From Stigmatella erecta (GTDB lineage: Bacteria > Myxococcota > Myxococcia > Myxococcales > Myxococcaceae): a stretch of DNA of 64,000 bases. The DNA lies in assembly GCF_900111745.1 (NCBI RefSeq), contig NZ_FOIJ01000022.1, positions 62,001-126,000 on the forward strand, written 5' to 3'. Positions within the stretch are counted from its first letter, which is position 1. Each line of letters opens with the position of its first letter. Position numbers and translations under genes: made by a program. Below are positions 45,587 to 57,789 of this stretch, piece by piece. The notes under the pieces were generated by a model, which did not search any database, was not told where the DNA came from, and saw only the letters and a list, made by a program, of their open reading frames with translations.

Positions 45587-47088
45587 CGTCCACCTCCCTC
45601 ACGGGCCAGCTTCAGCGCCGCACCGAGCGCGCGTGCCTTGGCCTCCGTCTCATCCGCCTCCAGCCGGGGCACCGAGTCCGCCACCAGGCCCGCGCCCGCG
45701 GTCCAGAACGTGCGGTCTCCGTCCACGAAGAACGTCCGCAGCGCGATGGCCACATCCAGCGTGCCGCAGAAGCTCAGGTAGCCCACCGCGCCCGAGTACG
45801 GCCCGCGGCGCATCGGCTCCAGCTCGTCGATGATCTGCATCGCGCGGATCTTCGGAGCCCCCGACACCGTGCCCGCCGGGAACGTGCACGCCAGCGCATC
45901 CAGGGCGTCGAAGCCCTTGCCCAGCTTGCCGCGCACCTGCGAGACGATGTGCATCACGTGGCTGTAGCGCTCGATGATCATCAGATCCTCGACCTTCACG
46001 GAGCCCGGAGCCGCCACGCGGCCCACGTCATTGCGCCCCAGGTCCACGAGCATGGTGTGCTCGGCCCGCTCCTTCTCGTCGGCGAGCAGCTCCTTCTCCA
46101 GCGCCTGGTCCTCCGCCTCGCTGTTGCCCCGGCGCCGCGTGCCCGCGATGGGGCGCACCACCACGTCCCCATCCCGCACCTGCACCAGCAGCTCGGGGGA
46201 GGCACCGACCAGCGCGCGCGCCTCGCCCAGCTCCACCAGGAACAGGTACGGCGAGGGGTTCACCCGCCGCAGCGCCCGGTAGAGGCTCAACGGCGGCGGC
46301 GCGCCCGGCGACTCGAACCGCCGCGCCAGCACCACCTGCATGCAGTCGCCCGCGCGGATGTACTCCTTCACGCGCTCCACGGCGGCCTCGTACCCGGCGC
46401 GGTCCCAGTGGACCACCATCTCGGGCTCGCCGCGCATCTTCGGGGCCGGAGTATAGGCCTCCGGCGGCAGCGGCCGGCGCAGGCGCTCGGCCAGGGCCTC
46501 CGCGCGCTCCTCCGCGTCCTTCAGCGCCAGGGCCACGCTGCCGAACATCGACGGCCGCGCAATCACCGTGGGCCGCAGCGACTGGCTGCGCGAGTCGTGG
46601 GTGACGAACTCCTCGCACAGGAGCCACTCGGAGTCCGGGAAGGACAAGTCGTTCGGGTGCCGGTCCGGGATGTGGCGCTCGAACCAGGACATGCAGTTGT
46701 AGCCCATGTAGCCCACGAGCCCGCCGAGGAACGGCGCCTCGCCGGGCAACGACGCCACCGCCAGCTCCTTCCAGAGCGTGCGGAGCACGTCCAGCGGCTT
46801 GCCGTCGCGGCGTTCCTGCCGGTCCCCGCGCCACACCGTGGCCCCGCCCCGGTCGAGCCGGACGCGGCCCGCGGGCGCGGTGCCCACGTGGCTGTAGCGG
46901 CCAAAGCTCTCTCCGCCGTGGCACGACTCGAGCACGAAGCCCCGCTGTCCTGCCCCCAACCCCAGCTTCAGATAGACCGACAGCGGCGTGTCGAGATCCG
47001 CAGGAATCTCCACCGAGACGGGGACCGCCTCGCCCTTCTCCGCGCGCTGGCGGTACGCCGCCTTCCGCTCTTCTGCGTTCATCGTCAT
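45583..47088 (-). CDS. trpE: Anthranilate synthase component I
   Basis: 501 residues from ATG 47088, with GGGGGA 4 bases upstream; the open frame reaches 47178 but that stretch shows no conservation. Chorismate-binding features are YRQR-like N-terminal helix, PSPYLFLVEL, RPIAGTRRRG, EKERAEHTMLVDLGRNDVGRV, and FPAGTVSGAPKIRAM. Feedback by Trp is typical of the family; the Ser/Pro-rich site was not examined. It leads the minus-strand trpEG operon. Confidence 0.96.
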   Translation of the reverse strand: MTMNAEERKAAYRQRAEKGEAVPVSVEIPADLDTPLSVYLKLGLGAGQRGFVLESCHGGESFGRYSHVGTAPAGRVRLDRGGATVWRGDRQERRDGKPLDVLRTLWKELAVASLPGEAPFLGGLVGYMGYNCMSWFERHIPDRHPNDLSFPDSEWLLCEEFVTHDSRSQSLRPTVIARPSMFGSVALALKDAEERAEALAERLRRPLPPEAYTPAPKMRGEPEMVVHWDRAGYEAAVERVKEYIRAGDCMQVVLARRFESPGAPPPLSLYRALRRVNPSPYLFLVELGEARALVGASPELLVQVRDGDVVVRPIAGTRRRGNSEAEDQALEKELLADEKERAEHTMLVDLGRNDVGRVAAPGSVKVEDLMIIERYSHVMHIVSQVRGKLGKGFDALDALACTFPAGTVSGAPKIRAMQIIDELEPMRRGPYSGAVGYLSFCGTLDVAIALRTFFVDGDRTFWTAGAGLVADSVPRLEADETEAKARALGAALKLAREGGGR

Positions 47089-47348
47089 CGTTTCCCCCCT
47101 GGCTGTGAGCATCCTGGCAGGGTCCGCCCCAGTGTCCCCCGAGCGCTGCGCGGTGCCAAGGGCCAGGTCCGTTTTCATCGAAAATATCCATCCCCACCAC
47201 CACCCTGTTTCTCCTACCCCCTTGGATTGACTGGGAGTGCAAGGCGCGGGGAGAGGGGTTGTCTGCCTGGCCGGGACTGGAGGCGGCGGGCACCGCGGCC
47301 CCGTCCCTTCCCGCCGCCGGTCCGGGCGGCCGTTACCAAATTGGACGC

Positions 47349-48371
47349 GTGGGCACCTACCCGTTCCAGGACAGACCGCCGCTGGTCTCGGTGACGCCTC
47401 AGGGCTTGTTCTGCCCCCCGGGCAACTTCCACATCGATCCCTGGCGGCCCGTGGAGAGGGCCCTCATCACCCATGCGCACGGAGACCACGCGCGCGGCGG
47501 CAGCCAGCGCTACCTGGCGGCCCGGGCGGGCCAGGGGCTCCTGCACAAGCGGCTGGGGGCGAACACGGACCTGGCCACGCTGGAGTACGGCGAGCGGCTC
47601 ACCGTGGGGGAGACCACCGTGAGCTTCCACCCGGCGGGGCACGTGCTGGGCAGCGCGCAGATCCGCATCGAGCACCGGGGCGAGGTGTGGATCGTCTCCG
47701 GGGACTACAAGCGCACGCCGGACCCGACGTGCACCCCGTTCGAGGTGGTGCGCTGCGACACCTTCATCACCGAGGCGACGTTCGGCCTGCCCATCTACCG
47801 CTGGGATGACCCGCGGCTGGTGGCCGAGGACATCCTGCGCTGGTGGGATGGCAACCGCGAGGCGGGGCGCGCCTCGGTGCTGTTCTGCTACGCGCTGGGC
47901 AAGGCGCAGCGCATCCTCGGGGAGCTCTCCCGGCTGACGGACCGGCCCGTGCTGGTGCATGGCGCCGTGAACGGGCTCGTGGCGTGCTACCGCGAGGCGG
48001 GCGTGAAGATGGTGCCCACGCAGCTCGTCTCCGAGACGGAGAAGGGCGCCTCGTTCACGGGCACGCTCGTGCTCGCCCCGCCCAGCGCGGGGGGCTCGAC
48101 GTGGATGCGGCGCTTCGGGGACTACGCCACGGCGTTCGCCTCGGGGTGGATGCGCGTGCGCGGCAACCGGCGGCGGCGCGGGTTCGACCGGGGCTTCGTG
48201 CTCTCGGACCATGCGGACTGGCCCGAGCTGTTGCGGACGGTGAAGGACACCCAGGCCGCGCGGGTGCTCGCTACCCACGGATTCAGCGATCAGCTCGCGC
48301 GCTACCTGCGCGAGCAGGGGCTGGATGCGGCGCCCCTGGCCACCCCCTTCGAGGGTGAGGCGGAGGACTGA
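47349..48371 (+). CDS. Ligase-associated DNA damage response exonuclease (metallo-beta-lactamase/CPSF fold)
   Basis: 340 residues from GTG 47349; an upstream TTG 47259 is possible but lies before homology. Start region TPQGLFCPPGNFHIDPW and metal site THAHGDHA (41-48), then FHPAGHVLGSAQI and LSDHADWPEL match the beta-CASP/ligase-associated exonuclease family. Such enzymes are Mn-dependent DNA nucleases. First gene of a five-gene repair operon; the ligase starts 2 bases later. Confidence 0.88.
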   Translation: MGTYPFQDRPPLVSVTPQGLFCPPGNFHIDPWRPVERALITHAHGDHARGGSQRYLAARAGQGLLHKRLGANTDLATLEYGERLTVGETTVSFHPAGHVLGSAQIRIEHRGEVWIVSGDYKRTPDPTCTPFEVVRCDTFITEATFGLPIYRWDDPRLVAEDILRWWDGNREAGRASVLFCYALGKAQRILGELSRLTDRPVLVHGAVNGLVACYREAGVKMVPTQLVSETEKGASFTGTLVLAPPSAGGSTWMRRFGDYATAFASGWMRVRGNRRRRGFDRGFVLSDHADWPELLRTVKDTQAARVLATHGFSDQLARYLREQGLDAAPLATPFEGEAED

Positions 48372-48372
48372 C

Positions 48373-49968
48373 GTGCGACGGCTCGCGGACCTGTACGAGG
48401 CGCTGGACGCCACCACCTCCACCAACGCCAAGGTGGAGGCCATGGTGCACTACTTCCGGGAGGCACCGCCTCAGGACGCGGCCTGGGGGCTGTACTTCCT
48501 CACGGGCCGGCGCCTGAAGCGGCTGCTGACCTCCAAGCTCCTGGCCCAGTGGACGCAGGAGCTGACGGGCACGCCCGATTGGCTCTTCGACGAGGTGTAC
48601 GCCTCCGTGGGCGACCTGGCGGAGGTCATCGCGCTGCTGCTCGACCAGTACGAGCGCCCCCCCGCCCCCGAGGAGATGCCCCTGTCGTGGTGGCTGGAGG
48701 AGCGGCTGCTGCCCTTGAAGGAGCTGGAGGTGCCCGAGCAGCGCGAGCAGGTGCTCTCGTGGTGGCACACGCTGCCCCGGCGGGAGCTGTTCCTGCTCAA
48801 CAAGCTGCTCACGGGCGAGCTGCGGGTGGGCGTATCGGACACGCTGGTGGTGCGCGCCGTGGCCCAGGTGGCGGGGCTGCCCCCGGCCACCGTGTCGCAC
48901 CGGCTGATGGGCACGTGGTCCCCCACGCGCACCTTCTTCGAGCAGCTGCTCTCGCCCGATGTCTCGGACGGCGATGTGTCCCGCCCGTATCCTTTCTATC
49001 TCGCCTCCCCGCTGGAGCAGCCCGTGGAGGCGCTGGGGGAGCCCGCGGACTGGCTCATCGAGTGGAAGTGGGATGGCATCCGCGGCCAGCTCATCCGGCG
49101 CCACGGGCAGGTGTACCTGTGGAGCCGGGGCGAGGAGCTCATCACCGAGCGCTTCCCGGAAATCACCGGGGCCGCGGCGGCCCTGCCGGACGGGGTGGTG
49201 CTGGACGGAGAGGTGCTGGCCTACGAGGACGGCAAGCCCCTGCCCTTCAGCCGGCTCCAGCGGCGCATCGGCCGGCAGAAGCTGACCGCCAAGGTGCTGG
49301 CCGAGGCCCCCGCGGCCTTCATCGCCTATGACTTGCTGGAGGAGGGCGGCGAGGACCTGCGCGGCAAGCCCCTGCGGGAGCGTCGTGCGCGGCTGGTGGC
49401 CCTCTTGAAGGACAAGCCGCGCTTCACCGTGTCGCCCGCGGTGTCGCCGGACTCCTGGGAAGCCCTGGCGGAGCTGCGGCACGAGTCCCGCGAGCGCAAC
49501 GTCGAGGGCTTCATGCTCAAGCGCATGGAGTCCACCTACCAGCACGGGCGCAAGCGCGGGGACTGGTGGAAGTGGAAGATCGATCCGTTCACCGTGGACG
49601 CGGTGCTCCTGTACGCGCACCCGGGGCACGGCCGGCGGGCCTCGCTCTACACGGACTACACCTTCGCGGTGTGGAACGGCGAGGACCTGCTGCCGGTGGC
49701 CAAGGCGTACTCGGGGCTCTCGGACCAGGAGATCTCCAAGCTGGACCGGTGGATCCGCGCCCACACCCAGGAGAAGTTCGGCCCAGTGCGCTCCGTGACG
49801 CCCGAGCAGGTGTTCGAGCTGCACTTCGAGGGCATCGCCGCCTCGCCCCGGCACAAGTCGGGCGTGGCCCTGCGCTTCCCGCGCATCGCCCGGTGGCGCC
49901 TGGACAAGAAGCCCCAGGACGCGGACTCCCTGGCCCGGCTCAAGGACCTGCTGCATGCCCAGCACTAA
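48373..49968 (+). CDS. ATP-dependent DNA ligase (ligase-associated repair cluster)
   Basis: 531 residues from GTG 48373. An N-terminal helical domain precedes the nucleotidyltransferase core, with the adenylated Lys232 in EWKWDGIRGQ. LDGEVLA, FIAYDLLE, VEGFMLKR and WWKWKIDP are the further ligase motifs. An OB domain closes the protein. Size and N-domain agree with the LigB/PP_1105-type ligase found beside an exonuclease, Lhr-like helicase and PdeM. It seals nicks, probably in damage repair. Confidence 0.93.
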   Translation: MRRLADLYEALDATTSTNAKVEAMVHYFREAPPQDAAWGLYFLTGRRLKRLLTSKLLAQWTQELTGTPDWLFDEVYASVGDLAEVIALLLDQYERPPAPEEMPLSWWLEERLLPLKELEVPEQREQVLSWWHTLPRRELFLLNKLLTGELRVGVSDTLVVRAVAQVAGLPPATVSHRLMGTWSPTRTFFEQLLSPDVSDGDVSRPYPFYLASPLEQPVEALGEPADWLIEWKWDGIRGQLIRRHGQVYLWSRGEELITERFPEITGAAAALPDGVVLDGEVLAYEDGKPLPFSRLQRRIGRQKLTAKVLAEAPAAFIAYDLLEEGGEDLRGKPLRERRARLVALLKDKPRFTVSPAVSPDSWEALAELRHESRERNVEGFMLKRMESTYQHGRKRGDWWKWKIDPFTVDAVLLYAHPGHGRRASLYTDYTFAVWNGEDLLPVAKAYSGLSDQEISKLDRWIRAHTQEKFGPVRSVTPEQVFELHFEGIAASPRHKSGVALRFPRIARWRLDKKPQDADSLARLKDLLHAQH

Positions 49969-52450
49969 GCGGCGAAGCGTCCGGCCCCCGCCGCCCAAGC
50001 CCCCGCCGGAGAAGGCGGGGCCCCCGCTCGGCCAGCTCCGTGCCTGGTTCCGGGAGCGCGGGTGGGCCCCGTACCCCTTCCAGGAGCAGGCCTGGGCGGC
50101 CTACGCCCGGGGCGAGAGCGGCCTCATCCATGTGCCCACGGGCGCCGGGAAGACCTACGCCGCCTATATCGGCCCCCTGGCCGACGTCGCGGAGCGGGGC
50201 CAGAAGGGGCTCCAGATTCTCTACGTTACCCCGCTGCGGGCCGTGTCCCGGGACGTGGAGCTGGCGCTGCGGGCGCCGCTGATGGCCCTGAGCGCGGACA
50301 TCGACGTGGAGAGCCGCACGGGAGACACCTCCTCCTCGGTGCGCCAGCGCCAGCGCCAGCGGCTGCCCGAGGTGCTCATCACCACGCCAGAGTCGCTCTC
50401 GGTGCTGCTGTCCAACGAGCGCGCCGCGGAGCTGTTCGCCTCCCTGCGCGCCGTCATCGCCGACGAGTGGCACGAGCTGCTGAGCAGCAAGCGCGGCACG
50501 CAGATGGAGCTGGCCCTGGCGCGCCTGCGCCGCTTCGCCCCGGGCGTGCGCACCTGGGCGCTCTCCGCCACGCTCGCCAACCTGGAGCAGGCCGCCCGCG
50601 CCGTGGTGGGCACGCGGACGGTGCCCACCTTATTAAGCGCCGACCTGGAGCGCCCCATCGAGGTGAGCACCCTGCTGCCGGACCAGGTGGACGGCTTTCC
50701 GTGGGCGGGCCACCTGGGCTTCTCCATGCTGGAGAAGGTGGCGGCGTGGCTGGACCCGGCCCGCTCCACGCTGCTCTTCACCAACACGCGCTCCCAGGCG
50801 GAGCGCTGGTTCGAGGGCCTGCGCTTCGCCCGGCCCGAGTTCGAGCCCGTGCTCGCCCTGCACCATGGCTCCATCGACCGGGAGGAGCGCGAGCGGGTGG
50901 AGGGCGGCCTCAAGGACGGCTCGGTGCGCCTCGTGGTGTGTACCTCCTCGCTGGACCTGGGGGTGGACTTCGGCCCCGTGGAGCGCGTGGTGCAGGTGGG
51001 CAGCCCCAAGGGCATCGCCCGCTCGCTCCAGCGCGCGGGCCGCAGCGGCCACCGGCCCGGGGAGACGTGCCGGCTTCTCTTCGTCCCCACGCACGCGCTG
51101 GAGCTGGTGGAGATGGCCGCCGCGCGCCAGGCGCTCGAGCAGGGGGAGGTGGAAGCCCGCGTGCCGCTGAGCAAGCCCCTGGACGTGCTGGCCCAGCACC
51201 TCGTCACCTGTGCTCTGGGCGGCGGCTTCACCCGGGAAGCGATGCGGGCCGAGGTCCGCGAGGCAGCCAGCTATGCCCACCTCACGGACGAGGAGTTCGA
51301 GTGGACGCTGGCGCTCGTGCGCGAGGGCGGCCCGACGTTGAAGGCCTACCCGGAGTTCCGCCGGGTGGTGGAGCACGAGGGGCGCTTCGGGGTGGCGGAC
51401 GCGCGCATCGCCCGGCTGCACCGGCTCAACATCGGCACCATCACCTCGGACGCCACGGTGCAGCTGAGCTACTGGAGCGGGGGGCGGCTGGGCAGCGTGG
51501 AGGAGTCCTACATCAGCCGCCTGCGCCCGGGGGATGTCTTCCTCTTCGCGGGCAAGCGCCTGGAGTTCAGCCGCTTCAAGGACATGACGGCCTACGTGAA
51601 GCCCGCGAAGGCCAAGGCCACGCAGACGCCGCGCTGGGGCGGCAGCCGCCTGCCCCTCTCGGGCTCGCTGGCCGCGGCGGTGCGCCGCACGCTGAACGCC
51701 GCCCGTTACGGGGATGTCACGGCCGAGGAGCTGGCGGCGGCCTGGCCGGTGCTGGAGGCCCAGGCCCGGCTCTCGCGCATCCCCGGCGAGGGCACCTGCC
51801 TGGCGGAGACGTGCCAGACGCGCGATGGGCACCACCTCTTCCTCTATCCATTTGAAGGGAGGCTGGTGCACGAGGGGTTGGCGGCCCTCCTGGCGCTGCG
51901 CTTCACCCGGATGCGGAAGGCCACCTTCAGCCTCTCGGTGAACGACTACGGCATCGAGTTCCTCACGCCGGAGGACTTCCCCTTCGAGGAGGCGCTGCGC
52001 CCGGCCCTCTTCACCCGCGAGCGGCTGGTGGAAGACATCCTGGAGAGCGTCAACCTGAGCGAGCTCGCCCGGCGGCAGTTCCGGGACGTGGCGCGCGTGG
52101 CGGGGCTCGTCCTGCCGGGGCTGCCCGGGGCGCGCAAGTCCACGCGCCAGGTCCAGGCCAGCGCCTCGCTCTTATATGATGTCTTCGCCAAGTACGACCC
52201 GGACAACCTGCTCCTGGTGCAGGCCCGGCGCGAGGTGCTGGAGCAGCAGTTCGAGCAGAACCGGCTCACCGCCACGCTGGAGCGCCTGGAGCGCTCCACC
52301 CTGGAGTTCGTGCCCGTGCGGCGGCCCACGCCGCTGGGCTTCCCGCTCGTGGTGGAGCGCATCAGCGCGAGCCTCTCCAGCGAATCCCTGCTGGAGCGGG
52401 TGACGCGCCTCAAGGAGCGATGGCAACGCGACGATGCCAGGTCCGCGTGA
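49955..52450 (+). CDS. Lhr-Core-type DEXH-box DNA helicase
   Basis: 831 residues; ATG overlaps the ligase end by 14 bases. Motif I GAGKT (63-67), DEWH (170-173), SATL, and the C-terminal RecA motifs SLDLGVDFGPVERV and GRSGHR are present. The C-terminal half is the Lhr winged-helix and core domain. The family (ligase-associated DEXH helicase) unwinds 3'-tailed duplex DNA. PdeM overlaps the end by 31 bases. Confidence 0.93.
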   Translation: MPSTKRRSVRPPPPKPPPEKAGPPLGQLRAWFRERGWAPYPFQEQAWAAYARGESGLIHVPTGAGKTYAAYIGPLADVAERGQKGLQILYVTPLRAVSRDVELALRAPLMALSADIDVESRTGDTSSSVRQRQRQRLPEVLITTPESLSVLLSNERAAELFASLRAVIADEWHELLSSKRGTQMELALARLRRFAPGVRTWALSATLANLEQAARAVVGTRTVPTLLSADLERPIEVSTLLPDQVDGFPWAGHLGFSMLEKVAAWLDPARSTLLFTNTRSQAERWFEGLRFARPEFEPVLALHHGSIDREERERVEGGLKDGSVRLVVCTSSLDLGVDFGPVERVVQVGSPKGIARSLQRAGRSGHRPGETCRLLFVPTHALELVEMAAARQALEQGEVEARVPLSKPLDVLAQHLVTCALGGGFTREAMRAEVREAASYAHLTDEEFEWTLALVREGGPTLKAYPEFRRVVEHEGRFGVADARIARLHRLNIGTITSDATVQLSYWSGGRLGSVEESYISRLRPGDVFLFAGKRLEFSRFKDMTAYVKPAKAKATQTPRWGGSRLPLSGSLAAAVRRTLNAARYGDVTAEELAAAWPVLEAQARLSRIPGEGTCLAETCQTRDGHHLFLYPFEGRLVHEGLAALLALRFTRMRKATFSLSVNDYGIEFLTPEDFPFEEALRPALFTRERLVEDILESVNLSELARRQFRDVARVAGLVLPGLPGARKSTRQVQASASLLYDVFAKYDPDNLLLVQARREVLEQQFEQNRLTATLERLERSTLEFVPVRRPTPLGFPLVVERISASLSSESLLERVTRLKERWQRDDARSA

Positions 52451-53070
52451 GCGGCACCCCGGTGGAGCTGCTCCCCGAGCGGGGCCTGTACTGGCCCGAG
52501 GGGGGCGTGCTGGCCGTGGCGGACCTGCACTGGGGCAAGCCGGAGAGCTTCCAGCAGTTCGGAATTCCCCTGCCCCTGGGGGTGCTGGAGGATGACCTGG
52601 CGCGCCTGTCCCAGGCCCTGCGGACCACGGGGGCGCGCCGGCTGCTGCTCGTGGGAGACCTCATCCACTCCAAGGGAGGGGTGACGCCGGCCGTGGTGGA
52701 GCGCATCGCCCAGTGGCGCGCCCTCCACGACGTGGAGATGGTGCTCGTCCGGGGCAACCACGACCGGCACCTCGCCACGCTCCCGGCCTCCTGGCGCCTG
52801 GAGGTCCGCGAGGAGCACCTGGACGAGGGCCCCTTCCGCTTCGCCCACCACCCGGAGCCCGTCGCCGGGCGCTACCTCTGGGCGGGGCACCTGCACCCGG
52901 TGGTCCGGCTGTCCTCGGGGGCGGACCGGCTGCGCCTGCCGTGCTTCCACGTGGGCCCCACCCTGGGCATACTTCCTGCTTTCAGCGCCTTCACCGGCGG
53001 GCTGAACGTGTCCCGCCGGGCCGGTGAGCGCATCTTCGCCATCGCAGAAGAAACGGTGGTGGAGGTTTGA
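52420..53070 (+). CDS. pdeM: Ligase-associated endonuclease PdeM (metallophosphoesterase)
   Basis: 216 residues from ATG 52420, with AAGGAG 3 bases upstream; GTG 52447 is an alternative. Calcineurin-type metal motifs: DLHWGK (35-40), GDLIHS (79-84), GNHDRH (112-117) and WAGHLHP. This small DNA-cleaving phosphoesterase is the fourth member of the four-gene cluster. Confidence 0.9.
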   Translation: MATRRCQVRVSGTPVELLPERGLYWPEGGVLAVADLHWGKPESFQQFGIPLPLGVLEDDLARLSQALRTTGARRLLLVGDLIHSKGGVTPAVVERIAQWRALHDVEMVLVRGNHDRHLATLPASWRLEVREEHLDEGPFRFAHHPEPVAGRYLWAGHLHPVVRLSSGADRLRLPCFHVGPTLGILPAFSAFTGGLNVSRRAGERIFAIAEETVVEV

Positions 53071-53074
53071 GGCC

Positions 53075-53431
53075 ATGAGCGCCGCCAAGCGCCGCCGCGT
53101 CCTGGGCATCATCGCCACCGACGCCACCTTCGAGCGCACCCAGTTCCGGGACCACGAGGTGTGGCTGGGCAAGTGCTTGCACTGCAATGCCCACCTGATG
53201 GTGAGCCTCCAGGGCGAGCCCATCAGCCGGGCCACCATCGAGCACATCATCCCCCGGACCCATGGCGGCACCGACGCGCTGGAGAACCTGGGCCTGGCGT
53301 GCGCCCGGTGCAATCAGGGCAAGGGCAGCCGCCACGACCCGCGCTACCTCAAGGACGCCCGCGCCCAGGAGCTGGTGGCCCGGCTCCAGGCCCGGCGCCG
53401 CGAGCGCTGGCGCACCCCGGACGTGGACTGA
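53075..53431 (+). CDS. HNH endonuclease family protein
   Basis: 118 residues from ATG 53075, with GGAGG 11 bases upstream. Zinc-finger pairs CLHC (34-37) and CARC (76-79) bracket the HNH core: EHIIPRTHGG (57-66) with N71 and the trailing NQGKG. It follows PdeM by 4 bases, so it is the fifth gene of the repair operon. HNH nucleases nick or cut DNA; this one is not a named member of the ligase-associated cluster. It has no obvious phage or homing context. Confidence 0.85.
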   Translation: MSAAKRRRVLGIIATDATFERTQFRDHEVWLGKCLHCNAHLMVSLQGEPISRATIEHIIPRTHGGTDALENLGLACARCNQGKGSRHDPRYLKDARAQELVARLQARRRERWRTPDVD

Positions 53432-53849
53432 GCCACCGGTTGTAACAGGCCTGATCCAGTCCTCATTCAACCCCCCTTCCGATTGCCAGAAGAGAACGTC
53501 ATCGGCTGAGGCCGGATTGGCGCACCTTGCGGGCGGCGCCGTGGTATCCCGGCGCGCCAGGTCATGGCCTTAACGAAAGAAGATTGACAGTCAGGAGTTG
53601 TTGGTCGATGGTCGCGCGCCGCGTTGGAACGGGAAATGAAAGAGGGTCCCCGCCCGCGGCATCTCTTGGGATTTCAGTCGTCGACTTTGATCGTGTTCTC
53701 CATGCCCGTGCACGCCTCGCGCGTCGCCCTGACTGCCTCGACGAGATGAGACACATGAGCCTCCCGCACCGTGCAGAACCCCGCTGGCAAGGCGCCTCTT
53801 CCCTTCCGTTGTGTTCCACCGCAGTCCACAGCTTTCCCCAGGTCCTGGT
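53432..53849. other. Intergenic region between repair and respiratory operons
   Basis: 418 bases. One TTGACA (53584-53589) is a -35 candidate, but no good -10 follows at 17 bases. Less GC-rich than flanking genes. Open frames across 53527-53853 have no coding signature. The actA promoter is probably here, but I cannot place it. Confidence 0.4.
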
Positions 53850-54508
53850 ATGAGCGGCCCTCTTTTCCCTCGCTGGACGAACACGGTATCGCGGCTGTCC
53901 GTCGCGGGCCTGTTCGCAGTCCCCGCCCTCTCCATCGGCGGACTCTTGGCCTACGCGCGCTCCCCGCACGTCACCAACCAGAATCAGCCGATCGAACAGC
54001 CGATCGAGTTCGACCACCGCCACCACGCGGGTGACGAGCAGATCGACTGCCGGTACTGCCACTGGACGGTGGAGAGCGCCCCGTCGGCGGGCATCCCGTC
54101 CACCACCGTGTGCATGTCCTGCCACGCGCAGATCTGGAACAAGAGCCCGTACCTCACCGAGGTGCGCAAGGCCTACTTCGCCGACCAGCCCATCCCCTGG
54201 GTGCGCGTGCACAACCTGCCGGACTTCGTCTACTTCAACCACGCCATCCACGTGAACAAGGGCGTGGGCTGCGCCACCTGCCACGGCCGCGTGGACCAGA
54301 TGGCCGCCATCCACCAGGCCTCCACCCTCACCATGGCCTGGTGTCTGGACTGTCACCGGGACCCGAAGCCGCACCTGCGGCCGGCCGAGTACATCACCAG
54401 CATGACCTGGACCCCGCCCGCGGACCCGAAAGAGGCTGCCGCCCTCGGTGAGACGCTGGCGAAGGAATACGAAGTTCACTCGCGGACGAGCTGCTCCACA
54501 TGCCACCG

Positions 54509-54512
<4 letters not shown>
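53850..54512 (+). CDS. actA: Alternative Complex III subunit A, pentaheme cytochrome c
   Basis: 220 residues from ATG 53850. One N-terminal membrane helix (about 14-37) is followed by five CxxCH heme sites: CRYCH (67-71), CMSCH (88-92), CATCH (141-145), CLDCH (165-169) and CSTCH (215-219). This is the heme-carrying electron outlet of ACIII. It starts the operon and overlaps actB by 4 bases (or 13 if actB uses the upstream ATG). Confidence 0.9.
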
Positions 54513-57787
<3,275 letters not shown>

Positions 57788-57789
57788 TC

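Noticed and set aside
47089-47178. 90-base upstream extension of trpE
   Set aside because: No homology to TrpE and no ribosome binding site; GGGGGA is placed correctly for the ATG at 47088.
53527-53853. Plus-strand open frame of 108 codons upstream of actA
   Set aside because: No domain, no ribosome binding site, codon positions not GC-biased as in the neighbours; part of the intergenic region.
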